This document shows, in pieces, positions 16,924 through 25,478 of a stretch of DNA of 64,000 nucleotides. The notes beneath the pieces were generated by a model. It was not told the DNA's origin and did no database searches. It was given only the letters and a program-made list of their open reading frames with translations. The stretch comes from JALYYC01 sp963795805 (lineage in GTDB: Bacteria; Chloroflexota; Dormibacteria; CF-121), in assembly GCA_963795805.1 (NCBI GenBank), contig CAWCIV010000001.1, positions 248,001 to 312,000 on the forward strand, given 5' to 3'. Position numbers and translations under genes: made by a program. Numbering within the stretch: the stretch's first letter is position 1; the number at the start of each line of letters is the position of its first letter.

Positions 16924-17499
16924 ATGAAGTGGGCAATTGACCCGAACCACAGCGCCGTAACGTTCACGATCCGCCACATGATGTCGAAAGTCCGCGGCCA
17001 GCTGAAGATCAAGGAAGGGTGGATCGAGGCCGAGAATGACCATTCGACCGCCAGGGTCGACGTGACCATCGACGCCGCCAGCATCGACACGGGCGTAGAG
17101 GCCCGCGACAACCACCTCCGGAGCGCCGACGGGCACTTCGACGTCGAGAACTACCCGGTTGCGACCTTCAAGAGCAAGACCATTGAAGGCAAGGACCCCA
17201 AGCACTTCAAGATCGTTGGCGACCTTACCCTGCATGGGATCACCAAGGAAGTCACGCTCGATGCCGAATTTGGTGGCGAAGGCAAGGACCCGTGGGGCAA
17301 TCGCCGCGTCTCATTCTCCGCGACCACCAAGTTGAACCGCAAGGACTACAACCTGACCTGGAACCAGGCGCTCGAGGCTGGCGGCTTCATTCTCGGTGAC
17401 GACGTCAAGGTCGAGATCGAGGTCGAGGCCATCCCCGCGCAGAACCCTGGCGAGGCCAAGGAAAAGATCGCCGCCGAGGCCGCCGCCGAGTCCCGCTAG
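16924..17499 (+). CDS. YceI-family protein
   Basis: A 191-residue lipocalin-like protein. It begins WAIDPNHSAVTFTIRHMMSK and carries VEARDNHLRSADGHFDVENYP, which mark the YceI family that binds polyisoprenoid or amphiphilic ligands. There is no evident signal peptide, so the protein is probably cytoplasmic, unlike periplasmic E. coli YceI. GAxAGG-type signal AGGAGG lies eight to nine bases upstream of the ATG. Expression is probably controlled by the divergent MarR regulator. A strong hairpin terminator follows. Confidence 0.88.
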   Translation: MKWAIDPNHSAVTFTIRHMMSKVRGQLKIKEGWIEAENDHSTARVDVTIDAASIDTGVEARDNHLRSADGHFDVENYPVATFKSKTIEGKDPKHFKIVGDLTLHGITKEVTLDAEFGGEGKDPWGNRRVSFSATTKLNRKDYNLTWNQALEAGGFILGDDVKVEIEVEAIPAQNPGEAKEKIAAEAAAESR

Positions 17500-17514
17500 A
17501 CCGCCTTTCATCCC

Positions 17515-17543
17515 GAAGCCCGCCAGGGTGTCTGGCGGGCTTC
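17515..17543 (+). terminator. Hairpin terminator after yceI
   Basis: GAAGCCCGCCAG (17515-17526), loop GGTGT, and CTGGCGGGCTTC (17532-17543) form a perfect 12-base stem 15 bases after the stop codon. The tract after it is only GTTCC and then AATTTAA, so the T-run is weak, but stem strength and position support termination. Confidence 0.7.
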
Positions 17544-17566
17544 GTTCCATAATTTAACGTCCCGGC

Positions 17567-18592
17567 ATGACCGACCAATCGCACGCCCAGCGACCGAGCC
17601 TTGACCTCGATGGACGCTGGGAGTTCGTCCCGGATCCGAAGGCCCAGTGGCAGGCCGCCGACCTTCCGATCGGCACTCCAATCCAGGTTCCGGGCTCCTG
17701 GGAGGCTCAGTTGCCTGATCGCTTTGGCATCCAGAACGGCTGGTACCGACGACCTGTCTTTATCCCAACGACATGGCGCGGCCGTAACTGCGTCCTGCGC
17801 TTCGGAGCGGTCATGTACGCCTGCGAGATCTGGCTCAATGCTGCCCGGGTTGGCGGTCACGCCGGCGGCTTCACGCCTTTCGAGATCGACCTCACCTCGG
17901 CGGTCAGGTGGGGTCAACCGAATCTCCTCACGGTGCGGGTCAGCAACCCGCTCAATGCGCTCACCGAGTACCCGCCCCTGCCGCTCGACCAGAACCTGAA
18001 CGCGAAGTACGAGAAGAACGAGATGAACCGGCTGCCGCTGGCCGAGGCGCCCCACGGCAAGCAGACCTGGTACTCGAGTCTGAGCGGAATCTGGCAATCG
18101 GTGCGGCTCGAGTGCCGGCCGCAGCGTTCCATCGACCACGTGCGGGTCTTCCCGGACGCCCTCGCGCAGCGCGTGCAGGCTCGCGTCTCCCTGCGAGGGG
18201 AGGGTGCCGATGCGATCGAGATGACCATTTCCGATCCCGATGGGGCCACCGTAGCCAGTGGATCGATCGACCGGCCGGGCGCGTCCTCGGATCTCACGAT
18301 GACCATCCCGTCGCCCCGGTTGTGGGGGATTGGTTCACCGAACCTGTATCGGCTGGATGTGCGCCTTGTTGACCGCGGACGACCAACCGATTGGGCGACC
18401 GTTCGCTTTGGGATGCGCGACATCTCGACCGCGAACGGCCAGATCCTTCTGAACGGCGACCCAATCGTGCTGATGGGGGCGCTCGACCAGGATCTCTACC
18501 CCACGGGCATGTCGGCACCGGCGAACGGTCAGGCCGCGATCAAGGCACAGTTCGCCCAGGCGATCCGCATGGGTTTGAACGAGCTCGCCTAA
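17567..18592 (+). pseudogene. Truncated glycoside hydrolase family 2 protein
   Basis: 341 residues matching the non-catalytic front of a GH2 beta-galactosidase/glucuronidase. A sugar-binding jelly roll is present (WYRRPVFIPTTWRGRNCVLRF, then NAARVGGHAGGFTPFEIDL), then an immunoglobulin-like domain, then the start of the barrel (ILLNGDPIVLMGALDQDLYP). It ends at IRMGLNELA, just where GH2 enzymes would begin their catalytic barrel, so both catalytic glutamates are missing. The full family is usually about 600 residues or more. The next gene's coding sequence begins at the same point, pointing to a deletion. A retained carbohydrate-binding role is possible but unlikely. Confidence 0.75.
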
Positions 18593-18627
18593 GCCGACGG
18601 CATCACCTGGCTCCCCGCTCCCGAGCC

Positions 18628-19737
18628 GTGACCGCGTACGAGGTGGCGCGGGACCTGCTGGGCCTGCACGGCACCACCGCGTCGTCGGTGTTCCTTGCCG
18701 CCGCCGCTCGAATGCGATCGCCGCGCGTTGCGGCCATCGAGGCGGCGCTCTACGACGCCAGAACCTTGATTCGGATTCTTGGCATGCGGCGCACGATGTT
18801 TGTGGTTCCTACCGACCTCGCGCCGATGATTCATGCGGCTTGCACCCGCGCGATCGCCGTTCGCGAGCGCCAGCGCCTGGTTACGATGCTCGAGCAGGCC
18901 GGTGTCGCTCGCGACGGTGCCGGCTGGTTGGTCACAGTGGAGCGGTCGGCCCTGCGGGCGCTCGCCGCGCGCGGCGAAGCCACGGCAGCCGAGCTGGCGA
19001 ACGATGTCCCCACCTTGCGGACGCAGCTGCGGCTGGCGCCGGGCAAGGATTACGAGGGCTCAGTCAGCGCTGGCTCGCGACTCCTGTTTGTGCTGGGCGC
19101 GGAAGGCCGCGTGGTCAGAGGCCGCCCGCGCGGGAGCTGGACGAGTAGCCAGTTTCGTTGGTCCGCCGTCGGTGCCCGACGCGCCAGGGAGCTGGAAGCG
19201 TGGCCCGTCGAACGCGCTCAGGCGGAGTTAGTTCGTCGCTGGCTCGCCTCCTTCGGTCCGGCCACCCTGGCCGACGTTGTGTGGTGGACCGGGCTCACAA
19301 TCGGGGCGGTCAAGCGGGCACTGGCTCAAATCGCGACGGCTGAGGTCAAGGTCGAGAGCGGCACCGCGTTTGTGCTGGCGGATGACCTCGATGCGGTTCA
19401 ACCGGGCGCGCCCTGGGCCGCGTTGTTGCCCGCGCTCGACCCCAGCGTGATGGGGTGGTTCGAGCGGAGCTGGTACCTTGGCTCGCACCGCGAGGCGCTC
19501 TTCGACCGATCAGGCAACGCCGGCCCGACCGTGTGGTGGGATGGCCGGGTCGTGGGTGGCTGGGGTCAGCGCGCCGATGCGCAGATCACGTTCCGCATTC
19601 TGGAGGACATCGGCGCCGACGGCCTCGCGGCGGTGGAGAAGGCGTCTGCTCGCCTCCAGGCATGGCTGGGGTTGGTTCGGGTTACCCCTGGCTTCCGCAC
19701 GCCGCTGGAGAGATCCCTCGCCGATGGTGCTGGGTAG
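18628..19737 (+). CDS. AlkZ-like winged-helix DNA-binding protein (HTH_42)
   Basis: At least 370 residues of the AlkZ/YcaQ-like family, whose members include DNA glycosylases that open interstrand crosslinks. The core VARDLLGLHGT, LIRILGMRRTMFVVPTDLAP and RAIAVRERQRLVTML is conserved. The family's N-terminal RARLSRRHHLAPRSRA is present just upstream, in frame, but overlaps the end of the truncated GH2 gene, and no normal start precedes it nearby. GTG at 18628 is the first practical start and loses about 20 conserved residues. The gene may therefore be N-terminally damaged. Whether it keeps glycosylase activity is unknown. Confidence 0.7.
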   Translation: MTAYEVARDLLGLHGTTASSVFLAAAARMRSPRVAAIEAALYDARTLIRILGMRRTMFVVPTDLAPMIHAACTRAIAVRERQRLVTMLEQAGVARDGAGWLVTVERSALRALAARGEATAAELANDVPTLRTQLRLAPGKDYEGSVSAGSRLLFVLGAEGRVVRGRPRGSWTSSQFRWSAVGARRARELEAWPVERAQAELVRRWLASFGPATLADVVWWTGLTIGAVKRALAQIATAEVKVESGTAFVLADDLDAVQPGAPWAALLPALDPSVMGWFERSWYLGSHREALFDRSGNAGPTVWWDGRVVGGWGQRADAQITFRILEDIGADGLAAVEKASARLQAWLGLVRVTPGFRTPLERSLADGAG

Positions 19738-19746
19738 GCTTAGCGC

Positions 19747-20385
19747 GTGACAGTCGGCGGTACCCGCGTGTTGCTGATGCGGCATGCCACGGTCGAGAAC
19801 CCCCACAAGGTGATTTATGGGCACCTCCCCGGGTATCGCTTGAGCGCGCTTGGGCGAGCTCAGGCGGCGGCGGTGGGCCAGTCGATAGGTGACCGCGGCA
19901 TCAGACGCATCCTGCACAGCCCGCTGGAACGAGCCCGCGAGACCGCGGAAATCGTCAATGCTCAGCTCCCCGAGCCGGTTGGTCTCCAGGAGGAACCAGC
20001 CTTGATCGAGGCCGAGTTCGGCCGCTACCTTCAGGGGGTGCCGTACTGGCAGATTCCTGTTCGTCGCCCTGGCTGGATCCTGCACAGGATGCGACGGGGT
20101 TTTCTGAAAGGCGACGAATCGATCGAGTCAATGGGGGGCCGGATCATCGAGGTGGTGCATCGGCTCGCCCGCGATCATCCGAATGAAGCCTCTCTATGCG
20201 TCAGTCATGCCGATCCGCTGCAGGCAGCCTGGATTCTTCTCGATGATCGGCCGCGTACCGAGCATGAGATGAATCGCAAGCAGGTGGGTCGTGCTGGCCT
20301 GCTCGACGCGATCCTCGAAGGCGACCGCGTCGTGTCGACCACCTACGTGCCGCCGCCCACGGTCGTCTCGATGACCAAATCATGA
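19747..20385 (+). CDS. Histidine phosphatase family protein
   Basis: A 212-residue phosphoglycerate-mutase-like phosphatase. The phosphohistidine motif is LLMRHATVEN, followed by SALGRAQAAAVGQ, the second arginine in HSPLERARETAEI and the late catalytic His in LCVSHADPLQAAW. The family acts on many phospho-esters, such as sugar phosphates and alpha-ribazole phosphate, and no substrate can be chosen. GTG at 19747 follows the AlkZ-like gene by nine bases, and the stop overlaps the amidase ATG (ATGA), so the three are likely cotranscribed. Confidence 0.83.
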   Translation: MTVGGTRVLLMRHATVENPHKVIYGHLPGYRLSALGRAQAAAVGQSIGDRGIRRILHSPLERARETAEIVNAQLPEPVGLQEEPALIEAEFGRYLQGVPYWQIPVRRPGWILHRMRRGFLKGDESIESMGGRIIEVVHRLARDHPNEASLCVSHADPLQAAWILLDDRPRTEHEMNRKQVGRAGLLDAILEGDRVVSTTYVPPPTVVSMTKS

Positions 20386-21749
20386 TCGACGAAGGCTGGG
20401 CGTTTAGACCGGCGTTGGAGCAAGCCAGTGCCATCGCCGCGAAACAGATCAAGCCGCGCGAGCTTGTGGACTTGTACTACGAGCGGATTGCGCGAGTCGA
20501 TCGCGACCTGCACGCCTATGTCCTCCTGACCCGGGAGCTGGCCGAGTCACGGGCGGCAGAATCCGAGCGGAGGGTGGCCGCCGGCGAGCGGTTGGGGCTG
20601 CTTGAGGGCGTGCCGGTCTCGATCAAAGAGACCGCGTCGCTGGCCGGCTACCGAGCAAGCCTCGGCTCAAAGGTATTCGAGAGCGTGAAGGCGCCGGTCG
20701 ATGGCTTTGCGATCAGCCGGCTCAAGCAGGAAGGCGCCGTCATCCTGGGCAAGACCAACGCGCCCGAGTTCGGCAGCCGGCCCACGACCGAGGGACCAAT
20801 GTTTCCCCCGGCGAAAAACCCGGTCGATCGCGAGCGCACAGCCGGCGGTTCAACCGGGGGTGGCGCGGCGGCGCTGGCCGCCGGGTTGTGCGCGCTCTCC
20901 CATGGTGGCGATGGTGGCGGCTCGATCCGAATCCCGGCCTCCTGCTGCGGTGTGGTCGGGTTGAAGCCCTCGCGCGGTCGGATTTCGAGTGGTCCGCTGC
21001 TGGGTGAGGATTGGGCGGGCTTGAGCACAACCGGCGTGCTCGGGCGGACGGTGGCGGACACGGCCCTCGGGCTGGATGCGATGGCCGGACACCTACCCGG
21101 CGACCCCTACTGGGCGGAAACGACGGCCTCGTTTCTGGCGGCGGCCCGGCGTGAGCCGGGAATGCTGCGCATCGGCTGGACGGTCGACGTCCAGTCGCGA
21201 GTCGACCCGGAGGTCGCCGCGGCGACCGAGAGGGTGGCCACGGCGCTCGACGGATTGGGGCACTCGGTCAGCCGTGTCAGTCCTGACCTTGGCCAGTTTC
21301 GGGAGATCATCCAGTTGCTGGCAGTGACCGCCGTCGGGTTGCTGCCGATCTCGCGACCCGAGTTGCTCGACCCCTTGAACCGACTGATGTTCGAGACCGC
21401 CCCGGAAGCCAGCGCCGTCGACTACCTCCGCACGCTCACCGAACTCCATCGCCGATCGCGCCTGCTGGTCGCCGTCTGGGACCGGATGGATGTGCTCCTT
21501 ACGCCTACGTTGACCTACCCGGCGCCGAAGCTCGGCGCGCTCGGTCAGAACCCGCAGACGGCGGGGGAAGAATTCCGTGACTGGCTGAGCTTTACGTACC
21601 CGTTCAACTGCACCGGACAGCCGGCGATCAGCCTGCCACTCGCGAAGACGGCGAGCGGCCTCCCAATCGGCATTCAGCTCGTTGGACGTCCGCATGCCGA
21701 GGACACGATCCTGGCCCTTGGGGCACAGCTCGAGGCGAGCGTCTTCTAA
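20382..21749 (+). CDS. Amidase-signature family amidase
   Basis: A 455-residue amidase. The catalytic triad is visible: Lys in VPVSIKETAS, cis-Ser in the signature loop TAGGSTGGGAAALAAGL, and the nucleophile Ser in GGDGGGSIRIPASCCG. Length and pattern match GatA-like and general aryl/acyl amidases. No GatB or GatC neighbour is present, so tRNA amidation is unlikely and a small-molecule amide substrate is more probable. It starts in the ATGA overlap with the phosphatase and converges on the O-methyltransferase with a four-base overlap of stop codons. Confidence 0.85.
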   Translation: MIDEGWAFRPALEQASAIAAKQIKPRELVDLYYERIARVDRDLHAYVLLTRELAESRAAESERRVAAGERLGLLEGVPVSIKETASLAGYRASLGSKVFESVKAPVDGFAISRLKQEGAVILGKTNAPEFGSRPTTEGPMFPPAKNPVDRERTAGGSTGGGAAALAAGLCALSHGGDGGGSIRIPASCCGVVGLKPSRGRISSGPLLGEDWAGLSTTGVLGRTVADTALGLDAMAGHLPGDPYWAETTASFLAAARREPGMLRIGWTVDVQSRVDPEVAAATERVATALDGLGHSVSRVSPDLGQFREIIQLLAVTAVGLLPISRPELLDPLNRLMFETAPEASAVDYLRTLTELHRRSRLLVAVWDRMDVLLTPTLTYPAPKLGALGQNPQTAGEEFRDWLSFTYPFNCTGQPAISLPLAKTASGLPIGIQLVGRPHAEDTILALGAQLEASVF

Positions 21750-22768
21750 ATCGCCACGGCGACGATGGTCGACGGTGGCGAGGTCGGCACGACACGGTCT
21801 ACCCGGAAGCCGGCCTCCGATAGCATCCCGCGGAGTTCCTTCTCGGTTCGCTCCCGAGCGCCGAAGAGCACGAACATATGCAGGTCCATGGTCAGCGCGT
21901 GGGCCTCGCGGGGACCGGGGGCGGCCCGCTCGGGAAGGATGTGATCCATGACCAGGAGGTACGTGCCGGGCCGCATGGCGCGCCGGCACGTGTTGAGGAT
22001 CTCCGCAGCTCGCTCGTCATCCCAGTCGTGGAGGATGAGTTTCAGCAGGTAGACATCGCCGCCCTCCGGGATTGATTCGAAGAAATCGCCGGCCTTAAGC
22101 TCGCAGCGACCGGCCACGCCGCGCTCCCGAATGTATGCGTCGGCGCCGGCGAGCCCGGCTTCGATGTCGAAGAGCGTGCCGCGGAGGGATGGATGCGCCA
22201 GGAGGACACCCGCGAGCAGGGCGCCGTTGCCGCCGCCCACATCAACGACGCGAGCGCATTTTGAGAAATCGAAGGCTCCGAGCAGCTGCGGCACGAATGC
22301 CGCGCTCTGTGCCGCCATGAACCCGTTGAAGCGACCGGCAGCGTCAGGATCAGCCGCAAACTTCTCCCACATTGGCTCGCCGTGGGCGAGCTCGAATGGG
22401 ATCGTCCCCTCGCGCACGCCGCGCGGGAGCTGCGCCCAGGCTTCCCAGAACGAGTCCTCGGCCAGCCCGATCGCCGCGTTGCGCATGCTCCCCGGAGCGT
22501 CCTTTCGCAGCAACTCGCCGATGGCGGTGTTCGAAAACCGTGCGTTCTCACCCTCGACCATCACCCCGATCCCTGCCAGGGCTCGCATCAACCGATGCAC
22601 GAGCCCGGCGTCGGCGCGCACCTCGGTGGCGACACTGGCGGATTCGCGAGGTCCCGCCGCCAGCGCGTCGCAGATTCCCAGGAGGGCTGCCGTGCGAACT
22701 AACTGGGTCATACGAAATCCACCGATCAATTGATACAGGCGGTCGTTGGCCTCGGTCACGGGAGCCAT
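21746..22768 (-). CDS. SAM-dependent O-methyltransferase (acetylserotonin/caffeate type)
   Basis: A 340-residue plant-like O-methyltransferase of the AdoMet_MTases/Methyltransf_2 family. An N-terminal winged-helix dimerisation domain is present (MTQLVRTAALLGICDAL). The SAM site is VVDVGGGNGALLAGVL. LKLILHDWDDERAAEIL carries the catalytic His. Such enzymes decorate phenolic or polyketide hydroxyl groups, but no biosynthetic cluster surrounds it, so the substrate is unknown. ATG at 22768 is chosen; a GTG two codons earlier is also possible. It is divergent from the 5'-3' exonuclease. Confidence 0.83.
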   Translation of the reverse strand: MAPVTEANDRLYQLIGGFRMTQLVRTAALLGICDALAAGPRESASVATEVRADAGLVHRLMRALAGIGVMVEGENARFSNTAIGELLRKDAPGSMRNAAIGLAEDSFWEAWAQLPRGVREGTIPFELAHGEPMWEKFAADPDAAGRFNGFMAAQSAAFVPQLLGAFDFSKCARVVDVGGGNGALLAGVLLAHPSLRGTLFDIEAGLAGADAYIRERGVAGRCELKAGDFFESIPEGGDVYLLKLILHDWDDERAAEILNTCRRAMRPGTYLLVMDHILPERAAPGPREAHALTMDLHMFVLFGARERTEKELRGMLSEAGFRVDRVVPTSPPSTIVAVAI

Positions 22769-22816
22769 TATCACCGACCCAGCCAGGCCGCCGTGGGGGC
22801 GGGTAGCATCGAGGCG

Positions 22817-23693
22817 ATGGGAACCGATTGGCTCCTGGTGGACGGATCGAGCATCATGTTCCGCGCCTTCTTCGGCATCCCGCTCACGATGAAGGCGCCG
22901 AACGGCCAGCCCGTCAACGCGGTACGCGGCTTCCTGGATATGCTGGCGCGACTGGTCACCGATCGCAATCCAGGCGGGCTGATCGTGGCCACCGACGAGG
23001 ATTGGCGCCCGGCCTTTCGGGTCGATGTGCTGCCGAGCTACAAGACCCACCGCATGGAGACCGGCAACATGCCGCCGGAGCTGGAGCCGCAGGAGCCGAT
23101 CATCCGCGAGGTCCTGGCCGCCATCGGCGTCGACGTCGTCGGCTCGGCCGGGTTCGAGGCGGAGGACGTCATCGCATCACTGTTGCCGCTTGTCACCGGC
23201 AAGGTCGAGATCGTCACCGGCGACCGCGACCTGTTCGCGCTGGTGCGCGATCCCGACGTCACCGTGCTTTATACCCAGAAGGGGATCGGCAACCTGCTCG
23301 TCGTCAATGAAGCGGAGCTTGAGAAGCGCTACGGCATTCCGGGTCGGTCGTATGGCGACTTCGCCGTGCTGCGTGGGGATCCGTCAGACGGTCTGCCCGG
23401 CGTGCCGGGCGTAGGGGAGAAGACAGCGGCCCAGCTTGTGCGCCGGTTCAAGGACCTCGACGGGATCATCGCCAGCGGCAAAGTCAGCCCTACGGCGATC
23501 GAGTACATACAGAAAGCCCGCCGAGTCGGCGTGCCGGTCGGAATCGCGCCGGTCAAAAAGCCAACGGCGACCCGGCCCGTGGTCGCAAGAGACCCAACCG
23601 CGCTCGCGGCCTTGAACGACACCTACGGCATCAAGCGGATCGACCGATCGGCTGCTCGGAGCGCTGGCGCGCAGGACTGCCCTCGCGCGCTAG
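22817..23693 (+). CDS. 5'-3' exonuclease (Pol I N-terminal type), frameshifted near its end
   Basis: A flap-type 5'-3' exonuclease of about 292 residues, with metal-binding acidic motifs LLVDGSSIMFRAF, SAGFEAEDVIASLL and IVTGDRDLFALV, and the helix-hairpin-helix LPGVPGVGEKTAAQLVRRF. As read, the frame runs on to 24232 and loses meaning after GIKRIDR. In the next frame the sequence continues DRLLGALARR and stops at 23693. One extra base near 23640-23647 therefore breaks the final 15 or so residues. The nuclease core is intact. The extra base could be a real mutation or an assembly error. Confidence 0.78.
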
Positions 23694-23696
23694 GCG

Positions 23697-24116
23697 CTAC
23701 GTCGCTCGCATCCGGTTGTTCTTCGGGTTGCTTTCGACCTCGGCCATGGCCAACTCCTTCATCACCGGGGGGACGTACATCGCGAAGCGCCCCCGCAACC
23801 CTTTCTTCAGCCCGTACCAGCCGCCGACCGGATTCTGTGGGGACCGGGCCCAGGCCTCGACGGTCCCTTCCGCCGCCGGCTTTTGCTCGTCGGCGCTGCC
23901 GAGCAGCATCCAATCGCCGTGCTTTTTCAGCATCGCGTGCAGATCATTCAGGGCACGCAGGTGATAGCGGAGTTCGGTCTTTCCCACCTGCACGACCAGG
24001 GCCGGCGGATCGAGCGTGTCGTCCCGATACGCCTGGTACTCCGATGATCCGCTCGGGGTCTTCAACGTCCAGGGCTTCTCCTTCGTTCCGGCGGCGCCTT
24101 TCGCGGTGGTTGCCAT
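23697..24116 (-). CDS. Conserved hypothetical protein (about 139 residues)
   Basis: A cytoplasmic protein with a family-like pattern: TPSGSSEYQAYRDDT, then LRALNDLHAMLKKHGDWMLL, SADEQKPAAEGTVEAWARSP and NPVGGWYGLKKGLRGRF. It resembles a DUF seen in actinobacteria-like genomes, but the exact family name is not certain. AGGAGGGA precedes the ATG. No catalytic motif is recognised. It is followed on the same strand by the SRPBCC gene, and the three minus-strand genes from 24947 to 23697 may be one unit. Function is unknown. Confidence 0.75.
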   Translation of the reverse strand: MATTAKGAAGTKEKPWTLKTPSGSSEYQAYRDDTLDPPALVVQVGKTELRYHLRALNDLHAMLKKHGDWMLLGSADEQKPAAEGTVEAWARSPQNPVGGWYGLKKGLRGRFAMYVPPVMKELAMAEVESNPKNNRMRAT

Positions 24117-24129
24117 GCGCGATCCCTCC

Positions 24130-24618
24130 TCAGGTTGTCGTTACTGACGTGCTCTGCCTGATCTCTGACGGCGGCTTGCGAGCAGCGCATGCTCTTTGGT
24201 ACGCCGGCAGAACGCCCTGCCAGCCATTTTGATTCGCATCGCGCCAGGGGATGCCGCGCGCTCCGAGACGCTCCCAGCCGCGGTGCTCGATGTCGACCCG
24301 GGTGGAGTCGCCGGGAAGCTCGTGAAAGAGGATCTCCACGTCCGTCGCGTCGGCGCGGTCGGCGCGGATATGCCAGCGGTAGCAGAGGCGGCGTGGTGGT
24401 TCCCAGATGGTCACCTCGCCCCACTCCAGTTCCTGGCCCTCGGCGGTGCGCTCGAAGACGCGGCCGCCAACGTGTGGTTCGAAAACGATCTGCGAGCCGG
24501 GCATCCCCGACCCGGTGTGCTCAGGCGGCCACCAGGAGGAAGCCCTTGCCGTCCAGGTACTGAAGGCATGGGCGGCGGGGCAGGCCACGGTGAACGAGAG
24601 GCGAAGGGGCTCGATCAT
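24130..24618 (-). CDS. SRPBCC/AHSA1-domain protein
   Basis: A 162-residue START-like fold protein of the Activator-of-Hsp90-homologue (AHSA1) group. It begins RLSFTVACPAAHAFSTWTA and has GGRVFERTAEGQELEWGEV and PPRRLCYRWHI, the usual strand order. The family forms a hydrophobic cavity, with roles in ligand binding or cyclisation. The ATG sits in an ATGA overlap with the ArsR regulator's stop. An ArsR regulator followed by an AHSA1 gene is a very common operon, and the regulator probably controls it. Confidence 0.83.
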   Translation of the reverse strand: MIEPLRLSFTVACPAAHAFSTWTARASSWWPPEHTGSGMPGSQIVFEPHVGGRVFERTAEGQELEWGEVTIWEPPRRLCYRWHIRADRADATDVEILFHELPGDSTRVDIEHRGWERLGARGIPWRDANQNGWQGVLPAYQRACAARKPPSEIRQSTSVTTT

Positions 24619-24947
24619 CGCTTCCCTGGTCGTGGCGTTGTGTTTTCCGCGAAGATCCGAAATCTGGTCGCGGTCTGACCCCAGACCCGGGTGAGGTAGG
24701 CCTGGACCGCATCGGCGCCCTCCGCCTGCAGCCGATAGAGGCGCTGGGTGCCGACCGCTTCATCACTGACGAGCCCGGCCTCGCTCAGCAAACGCAGGTG
24801 CCGGGAGACGGCAGGCCGGCTGATGGGCAGCTGCTCGGCAATCTCACGAACCGACCGTGGTCGCGCCGCTAACAATTCGACGATGGCTCGGCGATGCACG
24901 TTCCCGAGAGCGTCGAACGGGTCCCCCGCCGCTGCCGCGCTGCCCAC
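24615..24947 (-). CDS. ArsR-family transcriptional regulator
   Basis: A winged-helix regulator of about 110 residues. The core is FDALGNVHRRAIVELLA, then VREIAEQLPISRPAVSRHLR (helix-turn-helix) and RLYRLQAEG in the wing. No cysteine metal-site motif is visible, so it is probably not metal-sensing. GTG at 24947 is the likely start, though no strong Shine-Dalgarno is present and the frame stays open to 25025. It is translationally coupled to the AHSA1 gene and divergent from a second SRPBCC gene across a palindrome-containing spacer. Confidence 0.82.
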   Translation of the reverse strand: MGSAAAAGDPFDALGNVHRRAIVELLAARPRSVREIAEQLPISRPAVSRHLRLLSEAGLVSDEAVGTQRLYRLQAEGADAVQAYLTRVWGQTATRFRIFAENTTPRPGKR

Positions 24948-24968
24948 GGATGGAATGGTAACAGAGGA

Positions 24969-24979
24969 GTTACGGTAAC
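24969..24979. promoter_or_regulatory. Candidate ArsR operator
   Basis: GTTACGGTAAC is a perfect 11-base palindrome with a central G, in the roughly 96-base divergent spacer between the ArsR gene and the SRPBCC gene at 25044. A second GGTAAC lies just to its left and ATAACGTAA about 20 bases to its right, giving repeated half-sites. Confidence 0.5.
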
Positions 24980-25043
24980 AAAAAGGCGACCAATTTTGAT
25001 AACGTAATGGGCGAGGTGGCCACATCAGGCTGAGGAGGCGGGG

Positions 25044-25466
25044 ATGAAGTTCTACCAGTCGGAGTCGGTGATCAACGCGAGCCCAGACGCCATCTGGGCG
25101 ATTCTCACGGACGCGCCGGGCTACACCAGCTGGGATTCCGGTGTGGTTCGCGTGGAGGGGCGGATTGCTCCGGGCGAGACGATCAAAGTGGTGTCGAAAG
25201 CCAATCCGTCTCGAACATTCCCGGTCACGGTGACGGGATTCGTGCCGGGCCAGCGGATGGTCTGGTCGGGGGGGATGCCGCTTGGTCTGTTCAAAGGCGT
25301 GCGGACCTTCACCCTGGCGCCGGCCGGGAACGCAACGAAGTTCTCGATGCGGGAGGAGTACACGGGTCCACTTCTCTCGATGATCTGGCGCTCGATTCCA
25401 GACCTCGGCCCGTCATTTCAGCAATTTGCCAGCGGGCTGAAAGTGAGGGCGGAGCGCCGAGGCTAG
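25044..25466 (+). CDS. SRPBCC-family protein
   Basis: A 140-residue START-like fold protein (SEVINASPDAIWAILTDA), with PGETIKVVSKANPSRTFPV and VFTLAP-type late strands, ending in a helix (SFQQFASGLKVRAERR). GAGGCGGGG lies close upstream of the ATG. It is divergent from the ArsR/AHSA1 pair and probably shares its regulator, since the palindromic operator lies between them. It may bind a hydrophobic ligand; no catalytic residues can be named. Confidence 0.83.
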   Translation: MKFYQSESVINASPDAIWAILTDAPGYTSWDSGVVRVEGRIAPGETIKVVSKANPSRTFPVTVTGFVPGQRMVWSGGMPLGLFKGVRTFTLAPAGNATKFSMREEYTGPLLSMIWRSIPDLGPSFQQFASGLKVRAERRG

Positions 25467-25478
25467 GCCCCGACCGGC

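Noticed and set aside
18560..18640. Insertion sequence at the GH2/AlkZ junction
   Set aside because: No transposase fragment, terminal inverted repeats or target-site duplication seen.
23694..24232. C-terminal extension of the 5'-3' exonuclease frame
   Set aside because: It is antisense to a conserved gene and has no similarity to exonucleases; a frameshift explains it better.
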